Positions 16,347-25,066 of a stretch of DNA of 64,000 bases are shown piece by piece (positions within the stretch are counted from its first letter, which is position 1; each line of letters begins with the position of its first letter). A program made the position numbers and the translations under genes. The stretch lies in NCBI GenBank assembly GCA_016718275.1, contig JADKEA010000021.1, positions 223,509 to 287,508 on the forward strand. Direction: 5' to 3'. The notes under the pieces were generated by a model that did no database searches, had not been told where the DNA came from, and saw only the letters and a list, made by a program, of their open reading frames with translations. Source of the DNA: Candidatus Villigracilis affinis (GTDB lineage: Bacteria > Chloroflexota > Anaerolineae > Anaerolineales > Villigracilaceae).

Positions 16347-18023
16347 ATGAAAAAATCCATCCGCATTTTGGCCGCTGTGCTTGTAATTGCCTCCATGCTT
16401 TTGCCGCGTGTGTCGAACCTCACCCAATTCACCGCCGCCGATGAGCCTTTCTGGCTTGTGGTCGGCGCAAATTATTACTACGCCCTCACACATGGCGAGC
16501 TCGAAAACACCGTTTACGAATATCATCCCGCCGTCACCACCATGTGGATCGGCACCGCCGCCATGCTCATCTACTTCCCCGAATATCGCGGCCTGATGGA
16601 CGGCTACTTTCAACAGGAAAAAACGACCTTCGATGCCTATCTTATCGAACACGGCAAAGACCCGCTGACCTTGTTGTGGTGGGCGCGGCTGATTCAACTT
16701 TTGCTCAACCTGTCGCTTTTCATCGCCGCCTTCTTCTTTTTGAAATCCCTGCTCGACGAAAATTCCGCCCTCATCATTCTCCTGCTCACTTCGTTTGCTC
16801 CCTATCTTTTCGGACAATCGCGGATGTTGAACCACGAATCAATGGTGGGACTCTTCTCCCTGCTCACGATCCTCGCGATGACAGCGCATCTCTTTCTTAA
16901 GCCGACAACTGGTCTTGCGATTCTCTCGGCAGGATTCGCCGCCTTTGCGAATCTGACCAAGTCCTCGGCGATCGTGTTATTCCCTGTTGTGGCTGTGATG
17001 ATCGCTTACTTTGCCTGGATGCAGTGGCGCGAAAACCGAAAAATTTCTGCATCTCTGATGAGCTTTTTCAAAATCTACGGCCTGTGGATTTTGGCCTTCT
17101 TCATTGTCTATTTCATCGCATGGCCTGGCATGTGGGTTGCACCGGGCAAGATGCTCTACGAAGTGTACGGCAATGCCTTCAGTTATGCCTTTCAAGGTGC
17201 GCGCCTTTCCGTCACGCAGGAGTTGGAGCCTTCCAATTTCAGCCTCGCCTCGGCGGGACTCGGCGTTTTCGATTTCCTCACTTCGATTGCATGGCGTACC
17301 ACTCCTGTCACATGGATCGGACTTGTTCTCGCGGTAATTTTTTTCTTTTCCAAAAACCGTGAGGTTGTTTCCCCACTTGCCAAATATCTGATCGCTTTTC
17401 TGTTACTCGAAGCCTTTGCCTGCATCGGCATGTTCTCCCTTGTGCAGGGACGCGACCAGCCGCACTATGTCCTTGCTTCTTATTATGGTTTCGAATTCGC
17501 CGCCGCAATTGGTTGGACATTGGCTTTGCGTTGGATAAGTCAGTCCTTTGCATGGGCGAAACAGATATGGGCTCAGGCGGGCTTGGTTGCGGTTTTACTG
17601 TCTGCACAGATGTTTCCGCTGTTTCAAAATGCGCCGTATTATTTCACCTACCTCAACCCGATCATGACCGCTATGGCGGGGCGGCCTAGTCCGTTTTTCT
17701 ACGGCGAGCGCATGGAACAAGCCGCTGCCTACCTCGCACAAAAACCCGACGCAAAAGACCAGACCGCCCTCGTTTATTTTGGCCGCAGTTTCAGTTATTA
17801 CTATCCCGGGGAAACCCTGCTTTTCAAGCCAATCCTTTTCGATGACAAGACGCAGTTGATCGAGAATTTGCGCGAATCGGATTACCTCGTCATGTATTCT
17901 GGTCTTGAAGAACGCCTGCCGCTTCTCAAAGAGTTGACTCCCGAACATGTCATTGAGTTATATGGCAGAACCTACGTCGAAATCTATCGCGTGGCAGATA
18001 TTCCTGCGAGTTTTTATAAATAA
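16347..18023 (+). CDS. PMT/ArnT-like membrane glycosyltransferase
   Basis: 558 residues with about a dozen hydrophobic segments. The first outer loop holds TAADEPFWLVVGANYYYA, with the acidic DE pair expected for catalysis in GT-C fold enzymes such as protein mannosyltransferases and ArnT. Further conserved-looking parts are NLTKSSAIVLFP and WPGMWVAPGKMLYEVYGNA. Such enzymes move a sugar from a polyprenyl phosphate to a lipid or protein on the outer membrane face; the acceptor is unknown. It is a tandem paralogue of the next gene. The start at 16347 is divergent from the sensor kinase gene. Confidence 0.8.
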   Translation: MKKSIRILAAVLVIASMLLPRVSNLTQFTAADEPFWLVVGANYYYALTHGELENTVYEYHPAVTTMWIGTAAMLIYFPEYRGLMDGYFQQEKTTFDAYLIEHGKDPLTLLWWARLIQLLLNLSLFIAAFFFLKSLLDENSALIILLLTSFAPYLFGQSRMLNHESMVGLFSLLTILAMTAHLFLKPTTGLAILSAGFAAFANLTKSSAIVLFPVVAVMIAYFAWMQWRENRKISASLMSFFKIYGLWILAFFIVYFIAWPGMWVAPGKMLYEVYGNAFSYAFQGARLSVTQELEPSNFSLASAGLGVFDFLTSIAWRTTPVTWIGLVLAVIFFFSKNREVVSPLAKYLIAFLLLEAFACIGMFSLVQGRDQPHYVLASYYGFEFAAAIGWTLALRWISQSFAWAKQIWAQAGLVAVLLSAQMFPLFQNAPYYFTYLNPIMTAMAGRPSPFFYGERMEQAAAYLAQKPDAKDQTALVYFGRSFSYYYPGETLLFKPILFDDKTQLIENLRESDYLVMYSGLEERLPLLKELTPEHVIELYGRTYVEIYRVADIPASFYK

Positions 18024-18030
18024 CTCCTTG

Positions 18031-18078
18031 CCATGTCATGCTGAGCGAAGCGAAGCATCTCTCATTTCAGGGTGACAT
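18031..18078. repeat. Dispersed palindromic spacer repeat, 'GCGAAGCGAAGC' family
   Basis: TGTCATGCTGAGCGAAGCGAAGCATCTC-type sequence with a closing GGGTGACA forms an imperfect inverted repeat (TGTCA ... TGACA) filling the 70-bp gap between the two glycosyltransferase genes. The composition is unlike a promoter and resembles dispersed intergenic repeats of many environmental genomes. Confidence 0.6.
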
Positions 18079-18093
18079 TATTAAAGGCAGATC

Positions 18094-19779
18094 ATGAATT
18101 TCCGTAAAATACTTCTTGTCCTCCTCCTTCTCGCTTTGACCATTGCCCCGCGTCTTTCGGCGTTGGATACTTTCGTCACCATTGACGAGCCGTTCTGGCT
18201 TTCGGTGGGCGCGAATTATTATTATGCCCTTGGTCAGCGTGAGTTGGAAAACACCGTCTACGAATATCACCCTGCGGTGACGACGATGTCTTTCATCACC
18301 GCCGCTTTTCTTGTGGATTTCCCCGATTACCGTGGATTGGGTCAGGGCTACTTTGATGTGGACAAAGAAAAGTTCGACCCGTTCATCATCGAGAATGGAC
18401 ATGACCCGATGGTTCTGCTGGTTCTCAGCCGCCTCTTTCAGGTGGCGACCATCATCCTGTTTGTGCTGATTATTTTTTATCTGCTCTCGGTTTTGTTCGG
18501 CGATGAAAAGGCTTTCTTCATTACGGCTTTCATTTCAAGTGCGCCGTATTTTCTCGGTCATTCGCGGGTGCTCAGCCATGAGGCGTTGGTGGCTTTTTTC
18601 GTGCTGGCTTCGCTTTTGGGGATGCTGGCGTATCTCGAGTTCGAGCGGAAGTGGTTTTTCCTGCTGATCTCAGGGGCATCTGCGGCGCTGGCGCAGTTGA
18701 CGAAATCTTCGGCGATGGCGATGTTCCCCGTCATTGCGTTAATGCTGGCGATTGCGATTTTTGAAAAAACAAAGGAACGCGGACTTAAGTCCGCGCTCCT
18801 GGAACATTTGAAGATTTTCGGCGTTTGGCTGGGGTGGCTGGCTTTGGCATATTTCATCCTTTGGCCCGGCATGTGGGCTGCGCCGGGCAAGATGCTTTAT
18901 GAGGTGTACGGCAATGCATTCAGTTATGCCTTGCAGGGTTCGCGCCTGCAAGTGACACAGGAGTTGGAGCCTTCAAGATTTGGCCTTGCCACAATGAGCG
19001 GGTCGATCCTGAATTTTGTGGCGCAGGTCTTTACGAAGGAGACTCCGTTTTCGTGGCTGGGACTGATTCTGGCGGTCTTGTCTTTGCGGCGAAAGGATGC
19101 GGCTTTCGAGAAGAAGCTCATGCTTTATCTCTTTGTGAATGCAGTCATGTCCATTTTGCTGTTCAGCGCGGCACAGGGACGGAATTCGCCGCACTACATT
19201 ATGTCGGCGCATGTGAGCATGGATGTGATTGCGGCGTTGGGGTGGGTGTCTTTTTCGGCGCTGATTCTGAATCAGGATGCCCGAATCAATTCTCGGCTTA
19301 AGATGGGAGGCGCGGTTTTCATCCTCATTTTGCAATTAGGCAGCGCGTTGATCTATTATCCATATTATTACACCTACCATAATCCGCTGGTGGTGAATGC
19401 GCCGCTTTCGGATTATGGCGAGGGCTTTGAGCAGGCGGCTGCGTATTTGGCGCAGAAGCCGAATGCGGATTCTTTGAAGGTGTTGTCGTTTCGTGGGCGC
19501 GGACCGTTTTCGTATTTCTTTCCGGGTGAGACCATTATTTTCAATCCGCTTTTCATTGAAGAGCCAGGCATGCCTTCGATGATCGAGCGGCTGGAGCAGG
19601 CGGATTATTTGGTGATCAACGATGCGCTGAGACCGCGCACGCCGCGCTCGGAGTTGTTCGTGCAGGCGATGGATGGTGTGACGCCCGAACATTCGATTTT
19701 CATCAATGGGGTTTCGACGATCCGAATTTATCGGATGGCAGACCTGCCAGTATCATTTTATGAGACGATCAGTAAGTGA
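18094..19779 (+). CDS. PMT/ArnT-like membrane glycosyltransferase (tandem paralogue)
   Basis: 561 residues, collinear with the gene before it. It shares DEPFWLSVGANYYYA, ELENTVYEYHPAVTTM, WPGMWAAPGKMLYEVYGNA and the C-terminal EGFEQAAAYLAQKP pattern, so the pair arose by tandem duplication. The predicted GT-C topology and catalytic DE in the first outer loop are the same. Codon choice differs visibly: this copy uses many more GCG and TTG codons. The acceptor is unknown. Confidence 0.8.
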   Translation: MNFRKILLVLLLLALTIAPRLSALDTFVTIDEPFWLSVGANYYYALGQRELENTVYEYHPAVTTMSFITAAFLVDFPDYRGLGQGYFDVDKEKFDPFIIENGHDPMVLLVLSRLFQVATIILFVLIIFYLLSVLFGDEKAFFITAFISSAPYFLGHSRVLSHEALVAFFVLASLLGMLAYLEFERKWFFLLISGASAALAQLTKSSAMAMFPVIALMLAIAIFEKTKERGLKSALLEHLKIFGVWLGWLALAYFILWPGMWAAPGKMLYEVYGNAFSYALQGSRLQVTQELEPSRFGLATMSGSILNFVAQVFTKETPFSWLGLILAVLSLRRKDAAFEKKLMLYLFVNAVMSILLFSAAQGRNSPHYIMSAHVSMDVIAALGWVSFSALILNQDARINSRLKMGGAVFILILQLGSALIYYPYYYTYHNPLVVNAPLSDYGEGFEQAAAYLAQKPNADSLKVLSFRGRGPFSYFFPGETIIFNPLFIEEPGMPSMIERLEQADYLVINDALRPRTPRSELFVQAMDGVTPEHSIFINGVSTIRIYRMADLPVSFYETISK

Positions 19780-19824
19780 CGTTTATTCATTGAGCTACTG
19801 TCTCTAAAGGTTTTTAACGCAAAG

Positions 19825-19859
19825 CCGCAGAGACGCCAGTTTTTTGGGCGTCTCTGCGG
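19825..19859. terminator. Convergent hairpin terminator within a spacer repeat
   Basis: CCGCAGAGACGCC (19825-19837), loop AGTTTTTTG, GGCGTCTCTGCGG (19847-19859): a perfect 13-bp stem followed by TCAATTTTTAA. It ends the glycosyltransferase transcript and probably the opposing YHYH transcript. The flank AACGCAAAGCC places it in the same 'CAAAG' repeat family as other spacers. Confidence 0.75.
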
Positions 19860-19876
19860 TCAATTTTTAAGCGGCA

Positions 19877-20857
19877 TTAATTGTGACTTGTATAAGTCTC
19901 GATTGTTTTCTTCCCTGAAGCATCCACGAATTCAAATGTGTAGGTGTTTCCCTCAAACCCATAATTGACATAATACTTTTGCCCGCTGACCTGGTATTCC
20001 AGCGAATAGTGACTGGAATCGAGTTCGGTGAAGTTGGTGATGGTTGCGCCCTGCAGGGGTTGCAACGCCTCGCGAATTGGGGTCATGTGCGGTTGGGGTT
20101 CGATCTGGTCATCGCGGACGGTGACAACTCCGCGCATGCCGCCATTGATGTAGGGATAGGTTTTCGTGCCGTGATAGTGATAACTGCCATCTGCGGCGAA
20201 GTGGCCGTTGAATTCGTCGAGGTCGGTGACGGCCGTGCCATCGGGTTCGGTGAGGCCGTAAATGGGGAAGCCATCAAGGGCGTAGGCGATGGGTTTGTCG
20301 ATGCCGACAAGTTCGGAAAGGTGCAGTGGGGCGGTGTGATAGTGATAATCGTCGGCGCGGCCTGCGTGGCCGCCGAATTCGTCCAGTTCGCCGTAGAGGT
20401 AGGCATCGTCGCCGCGATTGTTGAGTGCGTTGAAAATGGGGACGCCATTCACAGCGAGAGCGATCGCGCCGCGATATAGATCGGTCTTTGCCGAAATGGG
20501 ATTCTCTGCAACGACGGGGTGAAGAGGAATCTTCCATGCGTTGCTGCCTGTAAATGGCTGCGGCAATGGAACTTGTTGCTGCCAGCTTTTGATCCCGATC
20601 ATCATTGGATGGGCGGGCATTCCGTTGGATTCAACGTAAAGATACTGGGCATCTTGATACACCTTCACTTGATCGGCGAAGGCTTCGAAGCCGAGTTCTG
20701 TCAGGGCTTGAGAAATGACTGTTGGTGACAGGGCAGGCAACTCGGTCGGGTTGATCGGTGGGGGATTGTCCCCGGGTCTGAATCCGCAGGCGGCGAGGAA
20801 GGCTGTGCCGAATCCGTAGGCGGAGAGTCTTAGAAAGTCACGGCGTGTGATGGACAT
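19877..20857 (-). CDS. Tat-exported YHYH-domain lipoprotein
   Basis: 326 residues. The N-terminus has a twin-arginine signal (TRRDFLRLS, R5-R6) ending at lipobox LAAC (Cys24), so it is probably folded before export and lipid-anchored. The YHYH domain is marked by DDYHYHTAPLHL and GSYHYHGTKTYPY, with ALDGFPIYGL between them. His-rich sites and Tat export suggest a bound metal, but no activity is established for the family as far as I know. It is the last of five consecutive lipoprotein genes, 3 nt after the PEBP gene. Confidence 0.85.
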   Translation of the reverse strand: MSITRRDFLRLSAYGFGTAFLAACGFRPGDNPPPINPTELPALSPTVISQALTELGFEAFADQVKVYQDAQYLYVESNGMPAHPMMIGIKSWQQQVPLPQPFTGSNAWKIPLHPVVAENPISAKTDLYRGAIALAVNGVPIFNALNNRGDDAYLYGELDEFGGHAGRADDYHYHTAPLHLSELVGIDKPIAYALDGFPIYGLTEPDGTAVTDLDEFNGHFAADGSYHYHGTKTYPYINGGMRGVVTVRDDQIEPQPHMTPIREALQPLQGATITNFTELDSSHYSLEYQVSGQKYYVNYGFEGNTYTFEFVDASGKKTIETYTSHN

Positions 20858-20860
20858 GAG

Positions 20861-21436
20861 TTACCTCGTGTAGGTTACATTCAATGCTGCGCTGGCAAGG
20901 GTGATATTTTGAATCGCATCGAGCAACACCTCGCGGCTGACTTCTGAATCGGCGGCGGAAATATGCGGCTCGGCGGAAAGCGCGTACACGGTGTAGGTGT
21001 AGACTTTTTCGCCAGGGCCTTTCGAGCAGGGCGGTGCGTATTTGGTTTCGCCGTTGACGCTGTTATTTCCGAGTATGCCAATGCCTGTGCTGTTCTTTTC
21101 AAGGCTTGTGATGTCAGCAGGAATGTTGTAAACGACCCAATACCAATGCGTGTCACCGGGCCCAGGGACGTGATGCATGACGACAGCGAAACTTTTTGTC
21201 CCTGTGGGCGCACCATTCCATGCGAGGGGCAGAGTAGCACTGGAACCATCGCAGGTGAATTCCTTGGGCAGGGCACCGCCTTCGGATACTTCTGGACTGG
21301 TGAGTAGGAATGTGCCGTTTGATGAGGTGGGTTCGATCACTGGGGTTGTGTTGGGCGGAGCAGGCGGGTCACCGGGGGCGAGCGTGCAACCCATCAGCAG
21401 GAAGATGAGAAATAACGAAAATATTTTTGTTTTCAT
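20861..21436 (-). CDS. PEBP/YbhB-family lipoprotein
   Basis: 191 residues. Signal peptide with lipobox LMGC (Cys17), a Pro-rich linker, then a phosphatidylethanolamine-binding-protein fold of the bacterial YbhB/YbcL type. Signatures are LPKEFTCDG, HWYWVVYNIP and KYAPPCSKGPGEKVYTYTVYAL. Bacterial members bind small anionic ligands and their role is not settled. It is unusual in being a lipoprotein. It lies 3 nt from each neighbour in the minus-strand cluster. Confidence 0.87.
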   Translation of the reverse strand: MKTKIFSLFLIFLLMGCTLAPGDPPAPPNTTPVIEPTSSNGTFLLTSPEVSEGGALPKEFTCDGSSATLPLAWNGAPTGTKSFAVVMHHVPGPGDTHWYWVVYNIPADITSLEKNSTGIGILGNNSVNGETKYAPPCSKGPGEKVYTYTVYALSAEPHISAADSEVSREVLLDAIQNITLASAALNVTYTR

Positions 21437-21439
21437 GCG

Positions 21440-22174
21440 TTATCCGTTGATGGTCAACTTGCACAGAAGCGTATTGTTCGTTTCAAGGTCGGGACCCCAG
21501 ATGAATTGCGCGGATGGATTCCACTCGATCTGCTCGAATCCATCCTTCGGGCTGACCTGCTCAGCGGAATAAACAGTGGCTTTGGCCCAGGCAGAGGTGT
21601 CGAAGTTTGCATCCATCCAGTTTGCGGGCTCCTCCAACGAAGTGAATCCGCAGGGCATTTCGCCTGCCACGGGGTTGGCAGATTTTTCGCAGGCTTTATC
21701 GAGCGGCGCTTCGTGGATGACGGTACACATCCAATTCGAGTCGGTGACGGCGATGACCTCACCCGTGTCGGCATTGATGAATTGCGCGATCAGGCCGCCA
21801 TCGCCCATTTGCTGTCTATTGGTGCCGATGTATTCGAGTCCCGTGTCGTTTTCTTTGAAATCCTTGGCGATGAAATTCAAGGTCAGCGGGTAGGATGCCG
21901 CGAAGGTGAATGTCTCTGCGTTGAAGGAACGTTCGGTCGTAATTGAAACTGAATCTTCTTTAATGAGTTGATCAGCCAGATAGAAAGCGAACCAATTATC
22001 GGCCCAGACATCGGCTTTGATGTTGATCGCACCTGTCGTGTTGATGGAACTGGGCGTCTGTTCTTGCGTGACTGGCTGGGTATTCGCCTGGCTGGGCGGT
22101 GGAGGTGCGCCGCAAGCGTTCAAAACAATCGAGAGCAGAAATATGGATAGTGATAAAGACGAAGTTCGTTTCAT
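21440..22174 (-). CDS. Lipoprotein of unknown function
   Basis: 244 residues with signal peptide and lipobox LNAC (Cys21), then a Pro/Gln/Thr-rich linker to about residue 48. The folded part begins NIKADVWADNWFAFYL and contains DSNWMCTVIHEAPLDKAC and FDTSAWAKATVYSAEQVSP, a beta-sandwich-like pattern with five Cys after the lipobox. I do not recognise a named family. AAAAGGAGAATATC precedes the ATG. Its place between peroxidase and PEBP genes suggests work in the same extracellular process. Confidence 0.7.
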   Translation of the reverse strand: MKRTSSLSLSIFLLSIVLNACGAPPPPSQANTQPVTQEQTPSSINTTGAINIKADVWADNWFAFYLADQLIKEDSVSITTERSFNAETFTFAASYPLTLNFIAKDFKENDTGLEYIGTNRQQMGDGGLIAQFINADTGEVIAVTDSNWMCTVIHEAPLDKACEKSANPVAGEMPCGFTSLEEPANWMDANFDTSAWAKATVYSAEQVSPKDGFEQIEWNPSAQFIWGPDLETNNTLLCKLTING

Positions 22175-22194
22175 TGATATTCTCCTTTTTGTAG

Positions 22195-22237
22195 CAGTGA
22201 CTTCAGTTACTTTTTAGCCAAGCAACTGAAGTCACTG
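22195..22237. other. Intercistronic hairpin in the lipoprotein cluster
   Basis: CAGTGACTTCAGTT (22195-22208) pairs perfectly with AACTGAAGTCACTG (22224-22237) around a 15-nt loop. It lies right after the peroxidase stop and before the ribosome site of the next gene. It lacks a T tract and may reduce read-through or protect mRNA ends. Confidence 0.6.
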
Positions 22238-22245
22238 TTATGGTC

Positions 22246-24137
22246 TTAAGGTCTCGGCGGGCCGCCTGCCGGCACGCAGGCCAGAATTGAATTCGGTATG
22301 ACCTGACAGGTTCCGCTGACTAGGTTTTGATTTCTGCCACTGAATGAACAAGCTGATTCTGCGGAGAGATTGACACAGGCATCGATCGCGGCTTGCGGAG
22401 GCTGGTGACCATTCTGGTTGCCGTTGCCTTGTTGGTTGGGCGTTTCAGCATCCACAATGACGGTGGATTCGTTGAAGAAGAAGACATCTGCCTGAAGTTT
22501 GGTCAGGTCTGTGTTGAGGCGGATGATGTCGGCGAGGGTGGTGTTTTGCACATCATCGACGATTCGATTCGACAGGGAGGCCTGATACCAGAAACGATCA
22601 CCATCACGCAGACGGCTGAACTGGTCCACGAGAATCGCGGTGAAGGTTTCGCCGAGGCTGGAATTGGGCAGATGGTCTTCGGCGAGGCCGCCGATCCACA
22701 GGTCAATGTTATCCACGCTGCCGTAGGTGGAGGCGAGTGAGGCTTGCAGGGCCTTGTCGGAGGTGATCTGTTCGAAACTGGTGATGCGTTCGAGGCCGTA
22801 GGCGGCGCGGGTTGTATTGTAGTCGGCGAGGCCGTGGTCGCGTCCGCGTTGGATGTTGAGGGAGGCGAGGTCGAATCCGCCCTGACCAGGTGCGCCGAAG
22901 AGGAAATTGCGGACGTCATCCACGACGATGGGGTCGATCTCCTGCGCGTTATCGGAGGCGAGATATTTTAGAATGGGGTCAATGCCTGTTTCGTGGAGCA
23001 CAGTAGGGTTGAAGAACGAATCGCGCAATGGCATGGCTTCGTGATTTTCGTTCCCGTCGTTGTCGAGAAATTCGATGTCATCGCCCAGCATGCTATGACC
23101 GAAACGAAACGCAGCCGTGGAAAATTCATTGGCGATGCCAGGATTCACTTCAGATTGATAGCCGCGGTAGGCGGGCATGGCATTCGGCCCGAGAATGGCA
23201 GGGAGGAATTCATCGTAGGTGATCTTTTGCAATTCGGCAATGACCTTGCGGCGCGCGAATTGATACAGTTCCTCATCGGTCCAATCGGGATGGCGTTGGG
23301 CGGCTTCTGCGGCGATGCGGTTGTGCTCACGCAGGAAAAGCGTATGAAGGGAAAGCAGTTCGGGGTTTTCGTTGGCGCGGACATCGCCTGCGAGGAACAG
23401 TTGACTGTCGTCCACGCGGTGGGCATCGTTGGCGTTGGGGAAGCCTTCGGTGTTGAGAGGTGGCAGGTTGCCTGCACTGGTCTTCAACCGTCCGCCGCCG
23501 AATTCACGCAAGGCTGCCGCGCGTTCTGGGTCTATGCCATAAATTTGCGAGCCGTCAATGAAAGCGGTGATGGAGTTGGTCTGCTGACGCGGGCCGCTGG
23601 TGCTGGTTTCGTAGGCGGAGCGTGAGACGGGAATGGTCATCGTGCCAGTGCCGGCAGGGTCGAACCATGCATCGCCTGTGGGCACGATGATGGGAAAAGC
23701 CTCTTTCGGTGAGGCCGTGTCGGTCAGGTCAATATCGTGGTCGAGGAATTGTCCCCAGGCATAGACGAAGGCGGTGAAATCGCGGTCATTGGCGATGCCT
23801 TCTTCGGGGCTGACCGAGAATGTGTTGCTGACCAGCCTCGGGCTGGGACGATCCGCGCCTGCGGGGGAGTTGGTTCCATCTCCATAGTCCGCTGCGGCGA
23901 AGCGCAGCATGGCTGGTTGATGCTTCCCCAGGTTGGGTTGGCGGTGTTGTTTCCGATTCCATCCAGTGGTTCGGTTTCGCGGCTGGAATTGGATTCGTCG
24001 GTGGTTTCTGAAAGGCTTGCCTGTGCATCTTCGATCAGCATCACCGAGGTGTTTTGGGCGGGGGCAGGGCTGAAAGACTGACACCCGACAAGGAAGACGA
24101 GCAGACTAGTGGTAAAAGTTTTGGTGAGGGTGTTCAT
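22246..24137 (-). CDS. Animal-type haem peroxidase lipoprotein with C-terminal Cys module (one frameshift)
   Basis: The start is the ATG at 24135-24137 after AAAGGAA. The first frame gives a signal peptide with lipobox LVGC (Cys19), then GIGNNTANPTWGSINQP; at about 23910-23925 the reading frame changes and continues AMLRFAAADYGDG to the stop. Haem peroxidase motifs are complete: distal WGQFLDHDIDLT, ITAFIDGSQIYG, GDVRANENPELLSLHTLFL with the distal Arg and ester-forming Glu, REHNRIA, and proximal AFRFGHSML. After the domain comes a Gln/Asn linker and a four-Cys module (PPQAAIDACVNLS ... SILACVP) shared with two neighbouring genes. It would oxidise substrates with H2O2 outside the cell. The shift may be an assembly error. 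Confidence 0.82.
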
Positions 24138-24163
24138 GTTGGGTTCCTTTGACGTTGAATCTC

Positions 24164-24844
24164 TTACGGTTGCTGCGGTCCGCCGATGGGAGCGCATGCC
24201 AACTGAGTGGAGGCATTGCTGGGCGGCAGGGAGCAAGTGCCGCTTAGGCTTCCATTCGGGGTGAGAACGGTGCAAGCCGCACCTTCACTCAACCCGACAC
24301 AAGCATCGTAAGCTTCCTGCGGAGGTTGCTGTCCGTTGCCCGGTCTGCCGCCCATATTGGCGCAGTCGGTGGGCATGGCCTGTTGTATGGCTTGCTTCAA
24401 AGTTTCTTCAGTGATGCCGAGTGTGGCGGCTGCGGTGGCCAGGTCGGGCCTGCCTTGAGCGGGGTCACCCAATGCTGCTTGAAGTTCTTCAGCGGTGATT
24501 CCCAAGGTGTTTGCGGCTGTGGTCATATCGGGGCGGCAATCGCCATTTTGACCGGGTTGCCCGCCCTGTCCGTTTTGCATGGGCTGGTCGTTGGATGGCT
24601 GTGCAATTGAAGGCTGAATTCCCGCAGGCTGGATTCCATTGGGGTCAAGTTGTGCGGGCTGCGCGTTTGAATCAAGCGGCGCGGCTGGCTGGTTCTGCGA
24701 GACGTCTACAGCTTCTACGGTCATGGCGGGCTGGGTAACTTGAACTTCAGCGGCTTGAGTGGCGGGGGCAACGCTTGCGCAGGCGCTGACGATCAGAGTC
24801 AGCAGAGTGATGATGGAAAGAAGGAGGAGATTTTTGTTTTTCAT
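24164..24844 (-). CDS. Small lipoprotein with helical repeats and a Cys module
   Basis: 226 residues from the ATG at 24842-24844, preceded by AAAAGGA; an in-frame extension to 24973 is rejected. Lipobox VSAC (Cys22) is followed by a Gln/Pro/Asn-rich linker. Two similar helical repeats follow (RPDMTTAANTLGITAEEL and RPDLATAAATLGITEETL), then the four-Cys module PPQEAYDACVGLS ... TQLACAPIGG at the C-terminus. No known family recognised. A palindrome at 24959-24974 lies 115 bp upstream, matching one before the sensor kinase gene at 28189. It lies 26 bp before the peroxidase gene and is probably co-transcribed with it. Confidence 0.75.
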   Translation of the reverse strand: MKNKNLLLLSIITLLTLIVSACASVAPATQAAEVQVTQPAMTVEAVDVSQNQPAAPLDSNAQPAQLDPNGIQPAGIQPSIAQPSNDQPMQNGQGGQPGQNGDCRPDMTTAANTLGITAEELQAALGDPAQGRPDLATAAATLGITEETLKQAIQQAMPTDCANMGGRPGNGQQPPQEAYDACVGLSEGAACTVLTPNGSLSGTCSLPPSNASTQLACAPIGGPQQP

Positions 24845-24958
24845 TTTGTTTTCCTTTTGTGTTTGATGTTGGTTGCATTTTAGCCACGTGTAAAAAATGT
24901 AATGAGTGTGTAAAATCATCATGTTGAACGAATGTCCATGCATACCTGCATCAACAGG

Positions 24959-24974
24959 CATGACAGGTGTCATG
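24959..24974. promoter_or_regulatory. Candidate operator, CATGACAG/GTGTCATG palindrome
   Basis: CATGACAGGTGTCATG is palindromic apart from the two central bases and is followed by GGGAAAA. It lies 115 bp upstream of the Cys-module lipoprotein start. The matching site CATGACAGCTGTCATG with GGGAAA after it lies at 28107-28122. Two copies in one cluster next to a NarL-type regulator suggest a shared operator. Confidence 0.55.
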
Positions 24975-24989
24975 GGAAAAATGACGTAA

Positions 24990-25045
24990 AAACATAGAAA
25001 ACGCTGACTTTGCTTTATCAGCGAAAATCAGCGTTCGTCTATGTC
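24990..25045 (-). terminator. Terminator after the GT39-like gene
   Basis: AACGCTGA (25000-25007) pairs with TCAGCGTT (25028-25035), with outer ACATAG/CTATGT (24992-24997 and 25039-25044). On the minus strand it is followed by TTTTTACG. It lies 22 nt after the glycosyltransferase stop and separates that gene from the lipoprotein genes. Confidence 0.75.
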
Positions 25046-25066
25046 CAAAATTATTTTTTATTGAGA

